Part shown: one piece after another, positions 29,645-38,706 of the stretch
Layout of the letters: each line of letters starts with the position of its first letter
How positions within the stretch are numbered: the first letter of the stretch is position 1
Source: Marinobacterium aestuarii
GTDB lineage: Bacteria; Pseudomonadota; Gammaproteobacteria; Pseudomonadales; Balneatricaceae
Reading direction: 5' to 3'
Length of the DNA stretch: 64,000 nucleotides
Assembly: GCF_001651805.1 (NCBI RefSeq)
Contig: NZ_CP015839.1
Coordinates: 248,001-312,000 of the forward strand
Position numbers and translations under genes: made by a program
The notes under the pieces: model-generated
Databases searched by the model: none
Told to the model about the DNA's origin: nothing
Seen by the model: only the letters and a program-made list of their open reading frames with translations

Positions 29645-30223
29645 ATGTCACGCATACTATGTACAGGATTAATCGCCATCTGGCTGCTGGCTCCCATGGC
29701 CCAGGCCGGTTCCCGAGACCGTGACGACTGGCGCGAATCTCGTCACCACGGCCACCACGACCGCTACGATTACGCCAAGGTGGTAGACGTTGACCCCATT
29801 ATCCAGCGTGAGCGCAGAAGGGTCGAACGAGAAGTCTGCTGGAATGAGCAGGTACGGGTTCGGGCCGATAGTCATCGCCGCAGCGATGGCGTAGGTGGCG
29901 CGCTGGTCGGCGGCGTTCTCGGCGGTGTCGTCGGTCACGAGCTGGGCCGTGGCAGCCACCATAATCAGGTGGGTACCGTTGTGGGTGTGGCCGTAGGCGC
30001 CACCCTTGGGCATCAGCTGGCGGGCCGTCGGCACGAACGTTACGAAACAGTGACCGAGCGGCGCTGTGCCGTAAAACCGGATCTGGAGTATCATGAAACC
30101 GTTACCGGATACCGCGTCAGTTACCGTTATCGCGGTCAGGTGTATCACACCACGACGGCGGACCATCCCGGCAAGCGCATTCGCGTCAAGGTGGATGTGG
30201 CACCTGCACACAGGCATGGCTGA
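29645..30223 (+). CDS. Glycine-zipper 2TM surface protein
   Basis: A 192-residue exported protein. The signal peptide is about residues 1-21 (cleavage after AQA). A His/Arg/Asp-rich segment (about 23-45) could bind metal. A glycine-zipper domain (about 85-125: GVGGALVGGVLGGVVGHELGRG and VGVAVGATLGHQLAG) is typical of Rick_17kDa-type proteins, with Cys65 and a late Cys possibly paired. AGGAGG precedes the ATG. It is probably an envelope protein; function unknown. It is divergent from ilvD. Confidence 0.85.
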   Translation: MSRILCTGLIAIWLLAPMAQAGSRDRDDWRESRHHGHHDRYDYAKVVDVDPIIQRERRRVEREVCWNEQVRVRADSHRRSDGVGGALVGGVLGGVVGHELGRGSHHNQVGTVVGVAVGATLGHQLAGRRHERYETVTERRCAVKPDLEYHETVTGYRVSYRYRGQVYHTTTADHPGKRIRVKVDVAPAHRHG

Positions 30224-30259
30224 AGGGCCGGACAAGAATAGAGCAAGGAGCGGACCTTG

Positions 30260-30604
30260 ATGTTGCGAACCTATAGTCTTCGGCGCCTGCCGGGCATCAG
30301 TCTCACCTTGTGTGTGCTGATGTTCTGCCTGGCGCTGGCCCCGGCTGCCCGGGCTGAAAATGCCACAGCGGGTCCGTTAATGCAGGCCCGGCTGCTGCAG
30401 GTGGCGGAGCGGGGCATGAGCGTGCAGCAGGCGGTCGAGCTGGTTCGCAGCCAATACAAGGGTCAGGTGGTCAAGGCGACCGAAATCGAATTTCAGGGAC
30501 GCCCGGCCTACCGCATTCGTCTGGTCAATGCCGGACGGGTGCGGGATGTGCTGGTGGATGTCCAGTCGGGTCAGATAATTAATGCCAGGGGTAACGACGG
30601 ATGA
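30260..30604 (+). CDS. PepSY-domain exported protein
   Basis: A 114-residue protein with a signal peptide (about 1-33, ending ARA-E) and one PepSY-like domain (about 45-114: QAVELVRSQYKGQVVKATEIEFQGRPAYRIRLVNAGRVRDVLVDVQSGQII). AAGGAG lies 9 bp before the ATG; an in-frame TTG three bases upstream is less likely. It overlaps the response regulator start by 4 bp. Periplasmic PepSY proteins often accompany PhoP/QseB-type systems and may modulate the sensor. Confidence 0.85.
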   Translation: MLRTYSLRRLPGISLTLCVLMFCLALAPAARAENATAGPLMQARLLQVAERGMSVQQAVELVRSQYKGQVVKATEIEFQGRPAYRIRLVNAGRVRDVLVDVQSGQIINARGNDG

Positions 30605-31287
30605 AAGTACTGATCGTCGAAGATGACAAGGATTTGCGCCGCCAGCTAAAAACGGCGCTAGAGAGTCGCGGTTACACCGTGGAAGAAAGTGCCGACGGTG
30701 AAGATGCCGCCTTTATGGGGGTGGAATATCCCTACGATCTGGCGGTGGTGGATCTGGGGCTGCCCAAGCTGTCCGGGGTCGAGGTGATTCGTCGCTGGCG
30801 GGCAGAGCAGAAGCTGTTTCCGGTGCTGATCCTGACCGCGCGCGGCGATTGGCAGGACAAGGTCGAGGGGCTGGAGGCCGGCGCTGACGACTATCTGGTC
30901 AAGCCGTTTCATGTCGAGGAGCTGATGGCGCGTCTGAATGCGCTGGTACGCCGGGCTGCAGGTCATGCGACCCCGGTGATGCGCTTTGGCCCCATTGCAC
31001 TGGATACCTCGGGCCGGGTGGTGACGCTGGACGACCGGCCGGTGAAGCTCACCAGTTACGAGTTCCGCACCCTGGAATACCTGATCCTGAATGCCGGCAA
31101 GACCATTTCCAAGACCGAACTGACCGAGCATCTGTATCACCAGGACTTTGACCGTGACAGCAACGTGCTGGAGGTGTTTATCCGCCGCCTGCGCCAGAAG
31201 CTGGATCCGGACCAGACCCTGCAACCCATCACGACCGTGCGCGGCCTGGGTTATCGCTTTGATCTGGCGCAGGTTACCCAGGACTGA
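30601..31287 (+). CDS. OmpR-family response regulator (PhoP/QseB-like)
   Basis: A 228-residue regulator: receiver domain with acidic pocket EDDKD (about 7-11), phospho-acceptor Asp51 in VVDLGLPKLSG, and Lys in LVKPFHVEEL (about 101); winged-helix DNA-binding domain from about 130 (LTSYEFRTLEYLILNAGKTISKTEL and VFIRRLRQKL). It starts inside the stop of the PepSY gene (ATGA) and overlaps the kinase start by 1 bp, so the three genes form an operon. Confidence 0.93.
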   Translation: MKVLIVEDDKDLRRQLKTALESRGYTVEESADGEDAAFMGVEYPYDLAVVDLGLPKLSGVEVIRRWRAEQKLFPVLILTARGDWQDKVEGLEAGADDYLVKPFHVEELMARLNALVRRAAGHATPVMRFGPIALDTSGRVVTLDDRPVKLTSYEFRTLEYLILNAGKTISKTELTEHLYHQDFDRDSNVLEVFIRRLRQKLDPDQTLQPITTVRGLGYRFDLAQVTQD

Positions 31288-32663
31288 TGCTGCGACTGCT
31301 CCGCCCCCGGGTGCGCTCTCTCAGGGCGCGTCTGCTGTTTTTCTCCTGCAGCCTGCTGCCGGTGGTTTTCTTCAGCGCCTGGTTTGCACTGCAAAATGCC
31401 TTTCTGCACAGCCTTGAAACCGCCGAGCGCGAGCGCCTCAAGCTGCAGGTGTACCTGCTGCTGGGGGCCGCTGAGTTCCAAGAGGGGCGGCTGAGTATTC
31501 CCCAGGCGTTGCGCGAGCCGCGTTTCGGACAGATCGAGTCTGGCCTTTATGGCGTGATCGAAAGCCGCAGCGGCGCGCTGCAATGGCGTTCCGAGTCCAG
31601 CATGCTGCTGTCGGCCTCCCTGCTGCTGGCGCTGCACGATACGCCCCTGACTCCGGGTGAAGTTCTGTTTACCCATTTGCCCGAGCACGGCCTCTATCTT
31701 TACCAGTACCCGGTGGTGTGGGAAAGCGCAGGCCGGGAGCACCAGTACCTGATCAATGTGCTGGAAACCGACCGGCCGCTGCAGGCCGAGCTGAGGGCCT
31801 ATCGCAATCAGCTGGTGAGCTGGCTCAGCCTGCTGTTTGTACTGGCGCTGCTGGTGCAGTACGTGATTCTGCGCTGGAGCCTTAAACCGCTGGATGCACT
31901 GGCGCTGGATCTCAAGCGCATCGAAAGCGGCGATGCCCGCAAACTGGAGGGCGCCTATCCGCTGGAAGTGCGGCCGGTGACCGAAAACCTCAATCTGCTG
32001 CTCGACAGCGAGCGGCGTCAGCGCGAGCGTTACCGCAATACCCTGGGGGATCTGGCGCACAGCCTCAAGACGCCGCTGGCGGTGATTCGCGGTCTGGCTG
32101 AGGAAGCCTTGCCCTATGAAGAGTACCAGCACATCGTTAATGACCAGACCGAGCGCATGGGGCAGATAGTGCAGTATCAGCTTGCCCGGGCGGTGAAAAG
32201 CCAGGGCCGGCAGATTGCCGCTGGCGTGGATGTGGCGCCCGTAGTGCAGCGTATCTCCCAGGCGTTGATCAAGGTATACCGTGACAAGGGCGTGCAGATC
32301 GAGCACCAGCTGACCGAGGGCCTGCGTTTTGCCGGCGATGAACGGGATCTGATGGAGCTGTTGGGCAATCTGCTGGAAAACGCCTGCAAGTACGGTCAGC
32401 AGAAGGTCCGGGTGGTGGTGGGGCTGCAGGATGCCGATAACCTGCAGATCTATATAGACGACGACGGTGCCGGAGTGTCGGCCGAGCGCCGTGATGTGGT
32501 GCTGCAGCGCGGTGAGCGGCTCGATACGTCGGCGCCGGGACAGGGCATTGGCCTGGCGGTGGCGGTGGATATTCTTAGCAGCTACAACGGCGAGCTCAGT
32601 ATCCATGAGTCGCCGCTGGGCGGTGCCCGTTTTCGCATTCTGCTGCCGGCCGTCTCCGTCTAG
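31287..32663 (+). CDS. Sensor histidine kinase (PhoQ-like layout)
   Basis: A 458-residue kinase with two membrane helices (about 15-35 and 172-192) around a periplasmic domain, a HAMP-like segment, the HisKA box with phospho-His in LGDLAHSLKTPLAVIRG (about 257), and the ATPase domain (NLLENACKYG, DDDGAGVS, GIGLAVAVDILSSYNG). The TGATG junction couples it to the regulator. The PhoQ/QseC resemblance is in layout; the signal is not evident. Confidence 0.92.
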   Translation: MLRLLRPRVRSLRARLLFFSCSLLPVVFFSAWFALQNAFLHSLETAERERLKLQVYLLLGAAEFQEGRLSIPQALREPRFGQIESGLYGVIESRSGALQWRSESSMLLSASLLLALHDTPLTPGEVLFTHLPEHGLYLYQYPVVWESAGREHQYLINVLETDRPLQAELRAYRNQLVSWLSLLFVLALLVQYVILRWSLKPLDALALDLKRIESGDARKLEGAYPLEVRPVTENLNLLLDSERRQRERYRNTLGDLAHSLKTPLAVIRGLAEEALPYEEYQHIVNDQTERMGQIVQYQLARAVKSQGRQIAAGVDVAPVVQRISQALIKVYRDKGVQIEHQLTEGLRFAGDERDLMELLGNLLENACKYGQQKVRVVVGLQDADNLQIYIDDDGAGVSAERRDVVLQRGERLDTSAPGQGIGLAVAVDILSSYNGELSIHESPLGGARFRILLPAVSV

Positions 32664-32698
32664 ACCACCGCCTGAAGTGCGGTCTGACCTCTTGCCTG

Positions 32699-34042
32699 TT
32701 AGAGCGGCTTGATAAACACCTTGGAATTACGCTGGTAGTTGTACAGCTCTTTGCGCTTGCCGGGCAGCTGCTCCAGTGGTGCTTCGACAAAACCACGCTC
32801 CACAAACCAGTGCGCGGTGCGAGTGGTGAGTACGAAGAGCTGCGACAACCCCATTTCCCGGGCCACCTCTGCGATGGCGCTGAGCAGCATTTCACCGCGC
32901 TCGCCGCCGCGATAGAGGTTGGATACTGCCACGCAAGCCAGCTCCCCCATACCTTCATCGATGAACGGATAAAGTGCGGCGCAGGCGATGATGGCGCCAT
33001 CGCGCTCGACGATGGTGAACTGTTCGATTTCTGCTTCCAGCAACTCGCGTGAGCGCCGCACCAGAATGCCGGCCTGCTCCAGTGGGGCTATCAGTTCCAG
33101 AATGCCGCCGACATCCTCGATCGAGGCCTGGCGTACCTGTTCGTAGGATTCGCGTACCACCATGGTACCGGCCCCGTCCCGGGTAAAGAGTTCGCTCAGC
33201 AGGGCGCCGTTTTCCTGATAGCTGATCAGATGGCAACGGGGTATGCCGTGGTTACAGGCGGTTACGGCGGCATCGAGCTGGCGTGACAGTTCGGTATATT
33301 CCTGATCCGGCGCTTCGGACTCCATGCGGCTAAGGTACTGCTTGACCATGCGCTCGGCGGTGCGGGCCAGCAGTTCGCTGCGCAGCTCGCCGCTGCTGTC
33401 GAATACGCCCTTGGTGGAGCCAAACAGGATCAGCTTTTCGGCGCCCAGCGCCTTGGCAGCTTCGGTCGCGACTTCTTCGATGGCCAGGTTGAACATTTCC
33501 CCGGTGGGGGAGTAACCAATATTGGATAGCAGTATGATTTCACCCTGATCCAGGTGGCGGGCGATGGCGGTCTTGTCGACGCGGCGCACTTCACCGGTAT
33601 GCATCAGGTCCACACCTTCATGGATGCCGTAGGGCCTTGCCGTGACAAAGTTGCCGGAGCAGACGCGGATGCGGGCGCCGTGCATGGGCGTGTTGGCGAG
33701 CCCCATCGACAGTCGGGCTTCGATAAGGCAACGCTGGTAGCCGCAGGCATCGATCACGCAGTCCAGGGTTTCGCTGTCGGTGATGCGCATGTCGTGGTGC
33801 AGGCGCGACTGCAGGCCCCGTTCGGCCAGGCGCTGCTCGATCTGCAGACGCGAGCCGTACACCAGCACCAGGCGCACGCCCAGACTGTTGAGCAGCACTA
33901 TGTCATGCACGATATTGGCGAAATTGGCGTCTACCACCGCATCGCCCCCGAGCATCAGCACGAAGGTCTTGCCGCGGTGAGCGTTGATGTAGGGCGATGA
34001 CTGGCGGAACCAGTTTACATATTGCTGGATGTCGTTTGTCAC
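32699..34042 (-). CDS. argA: Amino-acid N-acetyltransferase (N-acetylglutamate synthase)
   Basis: A 447-residue classical ArgA: an amino-acid-kinase-like arginine-binding domain (about 20-295; FVLMLGGDAVVDANF, LLSNIGYSPTGEMFN) fused to a GNAT domain (about 300-440; ACVAVSNLYRGGERGEMLLSAI). It catalyses the first step of arginine synthesis and is usually inhibited by arginine. It follows argE by 1 bp on the minus strand, so argE-argA form an operon covering the acetyl cycle's entry and exit steps. Confidence 0.96.
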   Translation of the reverse strand: MTNDIQQYVNWFRQSSPYINAHRGKTFVLMLGGDAVVDANFANIVHDIVLLNSLGVRLVLVYGSRLQIEQRLAERGLQSRLHHDMRITDSETLDCVIDACGYQRCLIEARLSMGLANTPMHGARIRVCSGNFVTARPYGIHEGVDLMHTGEVRRVDKTAIARHLDQGEIILLSNIGYSPTGEMFNLAIEEVATEAAKALGAEKLILFGSTKGVFDSSGELRSELLARTAERMVKQYLSRMESEAPDQEYTELSRQLDAAVTACNHGIPRCHLISYQENGALLSELFTRDGAGTMVVRESYEQVRQASIEDVGGILELIAPLEQAGILVRRSRELLEAEIEQFTIVERDGAIIACAALYPFIDEGMGELACVAVSNLYRGGERGEMLLSAIAEVAREMGLSQLFVLTTRTAHWFVERGFVEAPLEQLPGKRKELYNYQRNSKVFIKPL

Positions 34043-34043
34043 G

Positions 34044-35213
34044 TCAGGCGTCCATTGTGCCGTGCAGGCAGTATTTCTGAATCAGTTGTTCAAGCACCGC
34101 GACCATGGGGTTGATCTGGTCGTGGGCCAGATATTCGTCGGGCTGGTGCGCCTGGGCGATACTGCCGGGGCCCATGACGATGGTATCCATGCCCATGTCC
34201 TGCAGGAAGGGGGCTTCGGTGCCAAAGGCAACGGCTTCGGCCTGGTGGCCGGTCAGTTGTTCTGCGGTGAGGACCAGTTCCGAGGTGCGCGAGTTCTGGA
34301 AGGGCGGAATGCCCGGAAACAGTTCTTCGACATCAATAGTGACGCCGAAGGGCTGCTGCAGGGGCGCCAGGCGCTTGTGGATGGCTTCGCGCAGCACATC
34401 GATACTCATGCCCGGCAGCGGGCGCAGATCGAACTCCAGCTCGCAGCGGCCACAGATGCGGTTGGGGTTGTCGCCACCGTGGATGCAGCCCAGGTTCAGG
34501 GTCGGTACCGAGACGCTGAAATCGCTCTGCCGATACTGCTGCTGCAGCTCGCGTCTAAAGGCGATCAGCTCCCCCATAACGCTGTGCATGGCTTCCAGTG
34601 CGCTGGCACCCAGGCTTGGGTCCGATGAATGGCCGGAGCGGCCGGTGACCCGTACCAGGTCCATCATGATGCCCTTGTGCATGTAAATGGGCTTGATGCT
34701 GGTCGGCTCGCCAATCACGGCATAACGGGCCTTGGGACGGCCGGCCTCGGCCAGGGCGCGGGCGCCGCTCATGGAGCTTTCCTCATCGGCGGTGGCCAGG
34801 ATGATCAGCGGCTGCTTGAGGGGTTGGTCCACAAAACGCCGTGCCGCTTCAATGGCGATCGGGAAGAAGCCTTTCATGTCGCAGGTGCCAAGACCGTAAA
34901 AACGGTTGTCCCGCTCATCGAGGCGGAAGGGGTCGCTTTTCCACAACTCGCTGTTGCAGGGTACGGTATCGGTGTGGCCGGACAGCACCAGTCCGCCGGA
35001 CCCGGTACCCAGGGTGGCGATCAGGTTGGACTTGCCGGGCTGGCCGGGCACCGGCATCACCTCGGTGCTAAAACCCAGATCCGACAGCCAGCTTTCCAGC
35101 TTGGTAATAACGCCGAGGTTGCTTTGGTCCCAGTCGGCGGAGGAGCAGCTGATCGACGGAACCGCGATGAGTTCGCGCAACATGGTGACCAGATCGGGAA
35201 TGGCGGCGGGCAT
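34044..35213 (-). CDS. argE: Acetylornithine deacetylase
   Basis: A 389-residue M20-family metallohydrolase. Metal ligands: His in LSGHTDTVP (about 82), Asp in GTCDMKGFF (about 113), Glu pair in ATADEESSMSGA (about 145) and the C-terminal His. RTSELV and FGTEAPFLQDMGMDTIVMGPGSIAQAHQPDEY match ArgE. It releases ornithine from N-acetylornithine. GAGG-type bases precede the start. Confidence 0.95.
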   Translation of the reverse strand: MPAAIPDLVTMLRELIAVPSISCSSADWDQSNLGVITKLESWLSDLGFSTEVMPVPGQPGKSNLIATLGTGSGGLVLSGHTDTVPCNSELWKSDPFRLDERDNRFYGLGTCDMKGFFPIAIEAARRFVDQPLKQPLIILATADEESSMSGARALAEAGRPKARYAVIGEPTSIKPIYMHKGIMMDLVRVTGRSGHSSDPSLGASALEAMHSVMGELIAFRRELQQQYRQSDFSVSVPTLNLGCIHGGDNPNRICGRCELEFDLRPLPGMSIDVLREAIHKRLAPLQQPFGVTIDVEELFPGIPPFQNSRTSELVLTAEQLTGHQAEAVAFGTEAPFLQDMGMDTIVMGPGSIAQAHQPDEYLAHDQINPMVAVLEQLIQKYCLHGTMDA

Positions 35214-35310
35214 GACAGACCTCGAAGGCAGATGACATGCGCTCTATTGTGCAGGCTTTGCAGGCACCGGTCTATGCGGCCATGGGCCTGGATGCCGGTC
35301 CCCAAAACAA

Positions 35311-35340
35311 AAATGGCGCCTTCCTGCGAAGGCGCCATTT
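35311..35340 (-). terminator. Terminator of the DUF47-pit operon
   Basis: A perfect 13-bp stem AAATGGCGCCTTC with GAAGGCGCCATTT (35311-35323 and 35328-35340, 4-nt loop). On the minus strand it is followed by a T-rich tail. It lies 27 bp after the pit stop. Confidence 0.9.
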
Positions 35341-35366
35341 GCGTACAGCAGGTTTGGATTACCAGC

Positions 35367-36632
35367 TTAGCTAAACATGCCCTTGAACATGAAGAAGAAC
35401 ATGATGGCCAGGAAAGCGCCGGCGGGCAGGGTAATGACCCAGGAGATAAAGATAGTCCCCACGACCCGCAGGTTCAGTGCTGCCAGACCACGGGCCATGC
35501 CCACACCCAGTATTGCACCCACCAGGGTATGGGTAGTGGATATCGGCAGGCCTGTGCCGGACGCGATAACCACAGTCGTAGCGGCGGCCAGGGTCGCGGC
35601 GAAACCGCGGCTGGGCGTAAGCTCGGTAATGTTGTTGCCCACGGTAGCGATCACCTTGTGGCCATACATCATTAGGCCGGCAACGATACCGGCGCCGCCG
35701 AGCAGCAGAATCCAGGTCGGCATCGAGGTTTTCTGAGCGACGGCACCACCCGCGCTGACGACGCCGACAATGGCGGCCAGCGGGCCTACGGCGTTGGCCA
35801 CGTCGTTGGAACCGTGGGCAAAGGCCATGGCACAGGCGGTGAACATCATCAGCACGGCGAAGATCTTTTCGACGCTGGAAAAGTGATACTCACGATCCGC
35901 TTCCGGATTGGGCTGAATGTTACGCTGCAGCATCAGGCCCACCAGCATGGTGAATATGCCGAAGCCGACGGAGTAGAGCGCACTTTCGGCCCAGCTCAGG
36001 TGCAGGCCAACATGCTTGAGACCCTTGGTGAAAGTCACCATGGCGATGATAAAACCCACCAGGAAGATGTAGATGGGCACATATTTTTTGGCGTTCTTGA
36101 ACGGATCTGTGGTATCCAGAATAAGCGCCTGGACGGTGCGGAACAGGAAGAAGGCGATAACGCCCGCCATCAGGGGTGACACGACCCAGCTGGCAACGAT
36201 GCTGGAAACCTTGCCCCACTGCACTGCATCCGGTGATATGCCCACGGCGGCAAAGCCGACGATGGCACCGACGATGGAGTGGGTGGTGGATACAGGCCAG
36301 CCATAGTGGGTGGCGACCAGCAGCCAGACGCCGGCGGCCAGCAAGGCGGCGAGCATGCCGTAGATCAGCAGGTCCGGTGAGCCTGCGAGCAGGTCCGGAT
36401 CAATAATGCCCTTGCGGATAGTGTCTGTGACCGCGCCGCCGGCCAGGTAGGCGCCGGCAAACTCGAACAGAATGGCGATCATGATCGCCTGTTTCAGGGT
36501 CAGGGCACGGGAGCCCACTGAAGTGCCCATGGCATTGGCTACGTCATTGGCGCCTACGCCCCAGGCCATGAAGAAACCGAAGATGCAGGCAAGGATGACG
36601 ATCATATCGCCGTGCTGTGCAATCATGTTCAT
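35367..36632 (-). CDS. Low-affinity inorganic phosphate transporter (PiT family)
   Basis: A 421-residue membrane protein with about 11 helices. The PiT duplicated signature is present twice: GANDVANAMGTSVGSRAL (about 27-44) and GSNDVANAVGPLAAIVG (about 270-286). Each half also has a STTHSIVGA or STTHTLVGA motif. It couples phosphate uptake to cations. It lies 24 bp after a DUF47 gene on the same strand, the usual arrangement. Confidence 0.95.
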   Translation of the reverse strand: MNMIAQHGDMIVILACIFGFFMAWGVGANDVANAMGTSVGSRALTLKQAIMIAILFEFAGAYLAGGAVTDTIRKGIIDPDLLAGSPDLLIYGMLAALLAAGVWLLVATHYGWPVSTTHSIVGAIVGFAAVGISPDAVQWGKVSSIVASWVVSPLMAGVIAFFLFRTVQALILDTTDPFKNAKKYVPIYIFLVGFIIAMVTFTKGLKHVGLHLSWAESALYSVGFGIFTMLVGLMLQRNIQPNPEADREYHFSSVEKIFAVLMMFTACAMAFAHGSNDVANAVGPLAAIVGVVSAGGAVAQKTSMPTWILLLGGAGIVAGLMMYGHKVIATVGNNITELTPSRGFAATLAAATTVVIASGTGLPISTTHTLVGAILGVGMARGLAALNLRVVGTIFISWVITLPAGAFLAIMFFFMFKGMFS

Positions 36633-36656
36633 GTGGAAATCCTTGGTACTAAAGGC

Positions 36657-37337
36657 TTAACGTGCGAGCAGCAATTGCAGACGGGAGCCCACTTGCTGGG
36701 CGCGGTCGGCGAGGTCGCCGATCCAGTTGATGACCTTGTACAGGAACATCGCATCGATCGGGGGCATTTCTTTTTCCACGGCAAACAGGGCACTGCGAAT
36801 TTCGCGTTCCAGATCGTCGGCATCGTGTTCGAGATCGTCAATACTGTTGATCATCCCTTCAACAGACTTGACTTCATGGCCACCGAAACCCGAGCTAATC
36901 AGTTCGTCCAGTTCCTGCAATGCTGTCAAAGCCTGGGCGGATGTTTGCAGCGCGCTGCGGACAAACTGGCTCATCTGCGGCTGGATCGCAGCGGGTATCG
37001 CCATCTTGCGCCCGAGCATCAGGCCTGAAATGTCCTTGGCACGGTTCGCGATCTTGTCCTGCATGCGCAGCAGTTCAAGCAGATCGGCCCTGGGGACTGG
37101 CAGGAAAATGCTGTTGGGCAGGTGCGTACGAACCTCCTTTTTCATCGCATCCGCTTCATGCTCCAGTACAGTAATCCGCTGCTGGACGGCCGCAGCTGTT
37201 TCCCAGTCATCCGCCATTACGGCATCGAAGAACGGAATCAGCTGAAGGGCGCAAGACTGAGCCTTGGCAATGTGTTCCTGCATGGGTTTGAACGGCGAGC
37301 GTGCAAACATCTGCAGGATCGGATTATTGGTTACCAT
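36657..37337 (-). CDS. TIGR00153/DUF47 PhoU-like protein
   Basis: A 226-residue all-helical protein of the PhoU-like DUF47 family: MFARSPFKPMQEHIAKAQ at the start, and the repeated metal-binding acidic pattern in LEHEADAMKKEVRTHL (about 56) and DLEHDADDLEREI (about 170). It is thought to modulate the partner Pit transporter. The start at 37337 is chosen because family members begin NPI-FARSPF; an in-frame start at 37388 is less likely. Confidence 0.93.
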   Translation of the reverse strand: MVTNNPILQMFARSPFKPMQEHIAKAQSCALQLIPFFDAVMADDWETAAAVQQRITVLEHEADAMKKEVRTHLPNSIFLPVPRADLLELLRMQDKIANRAKDISGLMLGRKMAIPAAIQPQMSQFVRSALQTSAQALTALQELDELISSGFGGHEVKSVEGMINSIDDLEHDADDLEREIRSALFAVEKEMPPIDAMFLYKVINWIGDLADRAQQVGSRLQLLLAR

Positions 37338-37530
37338 TGGGTATCCCTGTTGGTTGTCACGACTTCGGGCGCAAGTATAAGTGGGCATAAAGCGCTGTTG
37401 TAGTAAAAGTGGAATATTTTTTTAACACTTTCATGCCTGAGGTCTCTTTTTGTGGGTCGCAGGCGACTCTTATACAGAGCACTGTCGGGCGGTTACACTC
37501 CCCCTCTAATCCTTCGAGGCGGACGAATTC

Positions 37531-38610
37531 ATGGCGCGAGAAATTGAGTTAAAGCTGAGTATTGATCCGCAGCAGGCGGCCGCATTCAAGGCTCTGCCGC
37601 TACTGGCGAAGTCTGATACGGCTGCCTGCCAGCGCCTGAATAACCAGTATTTTGACACCCCCGATCGCCTGCTGGCGCAGCACCGTGTGGCGCTGCGCAT
37701 TCGCGAGCAGGGCGAGCGCTACATCCAGACCCTGAAAACCCGGGGTTCGAGCCGGGGCGGGCTGCATCAGCGCAACGAGTGGGAATGGGACCTGGCGACG
37801 CCCGAGTTGGACTACAGCCTGCTGGCGACGGCGGACTGGCCCGAGGCGCTACAGGAGAGCGAGGTGCAGCGGCGCATTGTGCCGGCCTTTAATACCGATT
37901 TTGAGCGCACCACCTGGATGCTGCGGCCACAGAGTGTCAGTGGTGAGCCGGCCCTGATCGAGCTGGTGCTGGATCGGGGCCAGGTGAGCGCGACAACCGC
38001 CGGCGGCGCCGCGGTGACGACGGCGCTGTGCGAGCTGGAGCTTGAGCTCAAGCAGGGCTCGGCGGCGGATCTGTATGGCCTTGCCCTGTTGCTGGCCGAG
38101 GCGGTGCCGGTATTGCTGAGCGATATCAGCAAGGCCGAGCGTGGTTATCGTCTGCTGGGGGCGATGGATGAGCGCCCTGAGCCTCCATTAGAGCCCGTCG
38201 AACTGGACTCAGTGGAGACTTTTGCCGCTCTTGCCCAGCGCGCACTGACCCGGGCCAGCCGTGGTCTCGATGGCTGGCGTGGCTCTCAAGGCTTGGGTCA
38301 AGGGGAAGGCCGTGACTGGCCGGGGGCTGAAACCGCCGCCGTTGCCTGTCTGGAATTGCAGGCCCTGCTGCAGTGCTTTGCGACCCTGTTGCCGCTCACG
38401 GCCGAGTTGCAGGTGCCTTTGGCGCAGTTATGCCAGGGGCTTGAGGGCGCGCTGGGCTGGCGTCGGCTGCAGCGCCGGCTGGACAAGGCTGCAGAGGCCT
38501 GGGCAAGGGCACAGGCCCCGGCTGCAGCGGGCCAGCTGGATGCGCTGCTGAATGATCCCGCCACTGGCCGGGTGTTGCTCGGCTATGGTGCTCTGTTGCA
38601 GGGCTTGTGA
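37531..38610 (+). CDS. CYTH-CHAD inorganic triphosphatase (YgiF-like)
   Basis: A 359-residue protein. The CYTH domain (about 1-205) starts with the ExExK signature EIELKLSI and has QYFDTPDRLLAQHRVALRIREQGE and LELELKQGSA, implying hydrolysis of triphosphate (PPPi) with a divalent metal. The C-terminal part (about 220-359) is a short CHAD-like helical domain. GAGGC precedes the ATG. The next gene is glnE, the same neighbour as in Escherichia coli, which supports the assignment. Confidence 0.88.
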   Translation: MAREIELKLSIDPQQAAAFKALPLLAKSDTAACQRLNNQYFDTPDRLLAQHRVALRIREQGERYIQTLKTRGSSRGGLHQRNEWEWDLATPELDYSLLATADWPEALQESEVQRRIVPAFNTDFERTTWMLRPQSVSGEPALIELVLDRGQVSATTAGGAAVTTALCELELELKQGSAADLYGLALLLAEAVPVLLSDISKAERGYRLLGAMDERPEPPLEPVELDSVETFAALAQRALTRASRGLDGWRGSQGLGQGEGRDWPGAETAAVACLELQALLQCFATLLPLTAELQVPLAQLCQGLEGALGWRRLQRRLDKAAEAWARAQAPAAAGQLDALLNDPATGRVLLGYGALLQGL

Positions 38611-38706
38611 TACGAGGCTGAGCGGGTCGGCCTGCTGCGTCGACTCTGATAAGCTCTGCAGGTATATAAAGCTAAAAATTTGGCAGCTTCAGGGAGTAGG
38701 AAACGC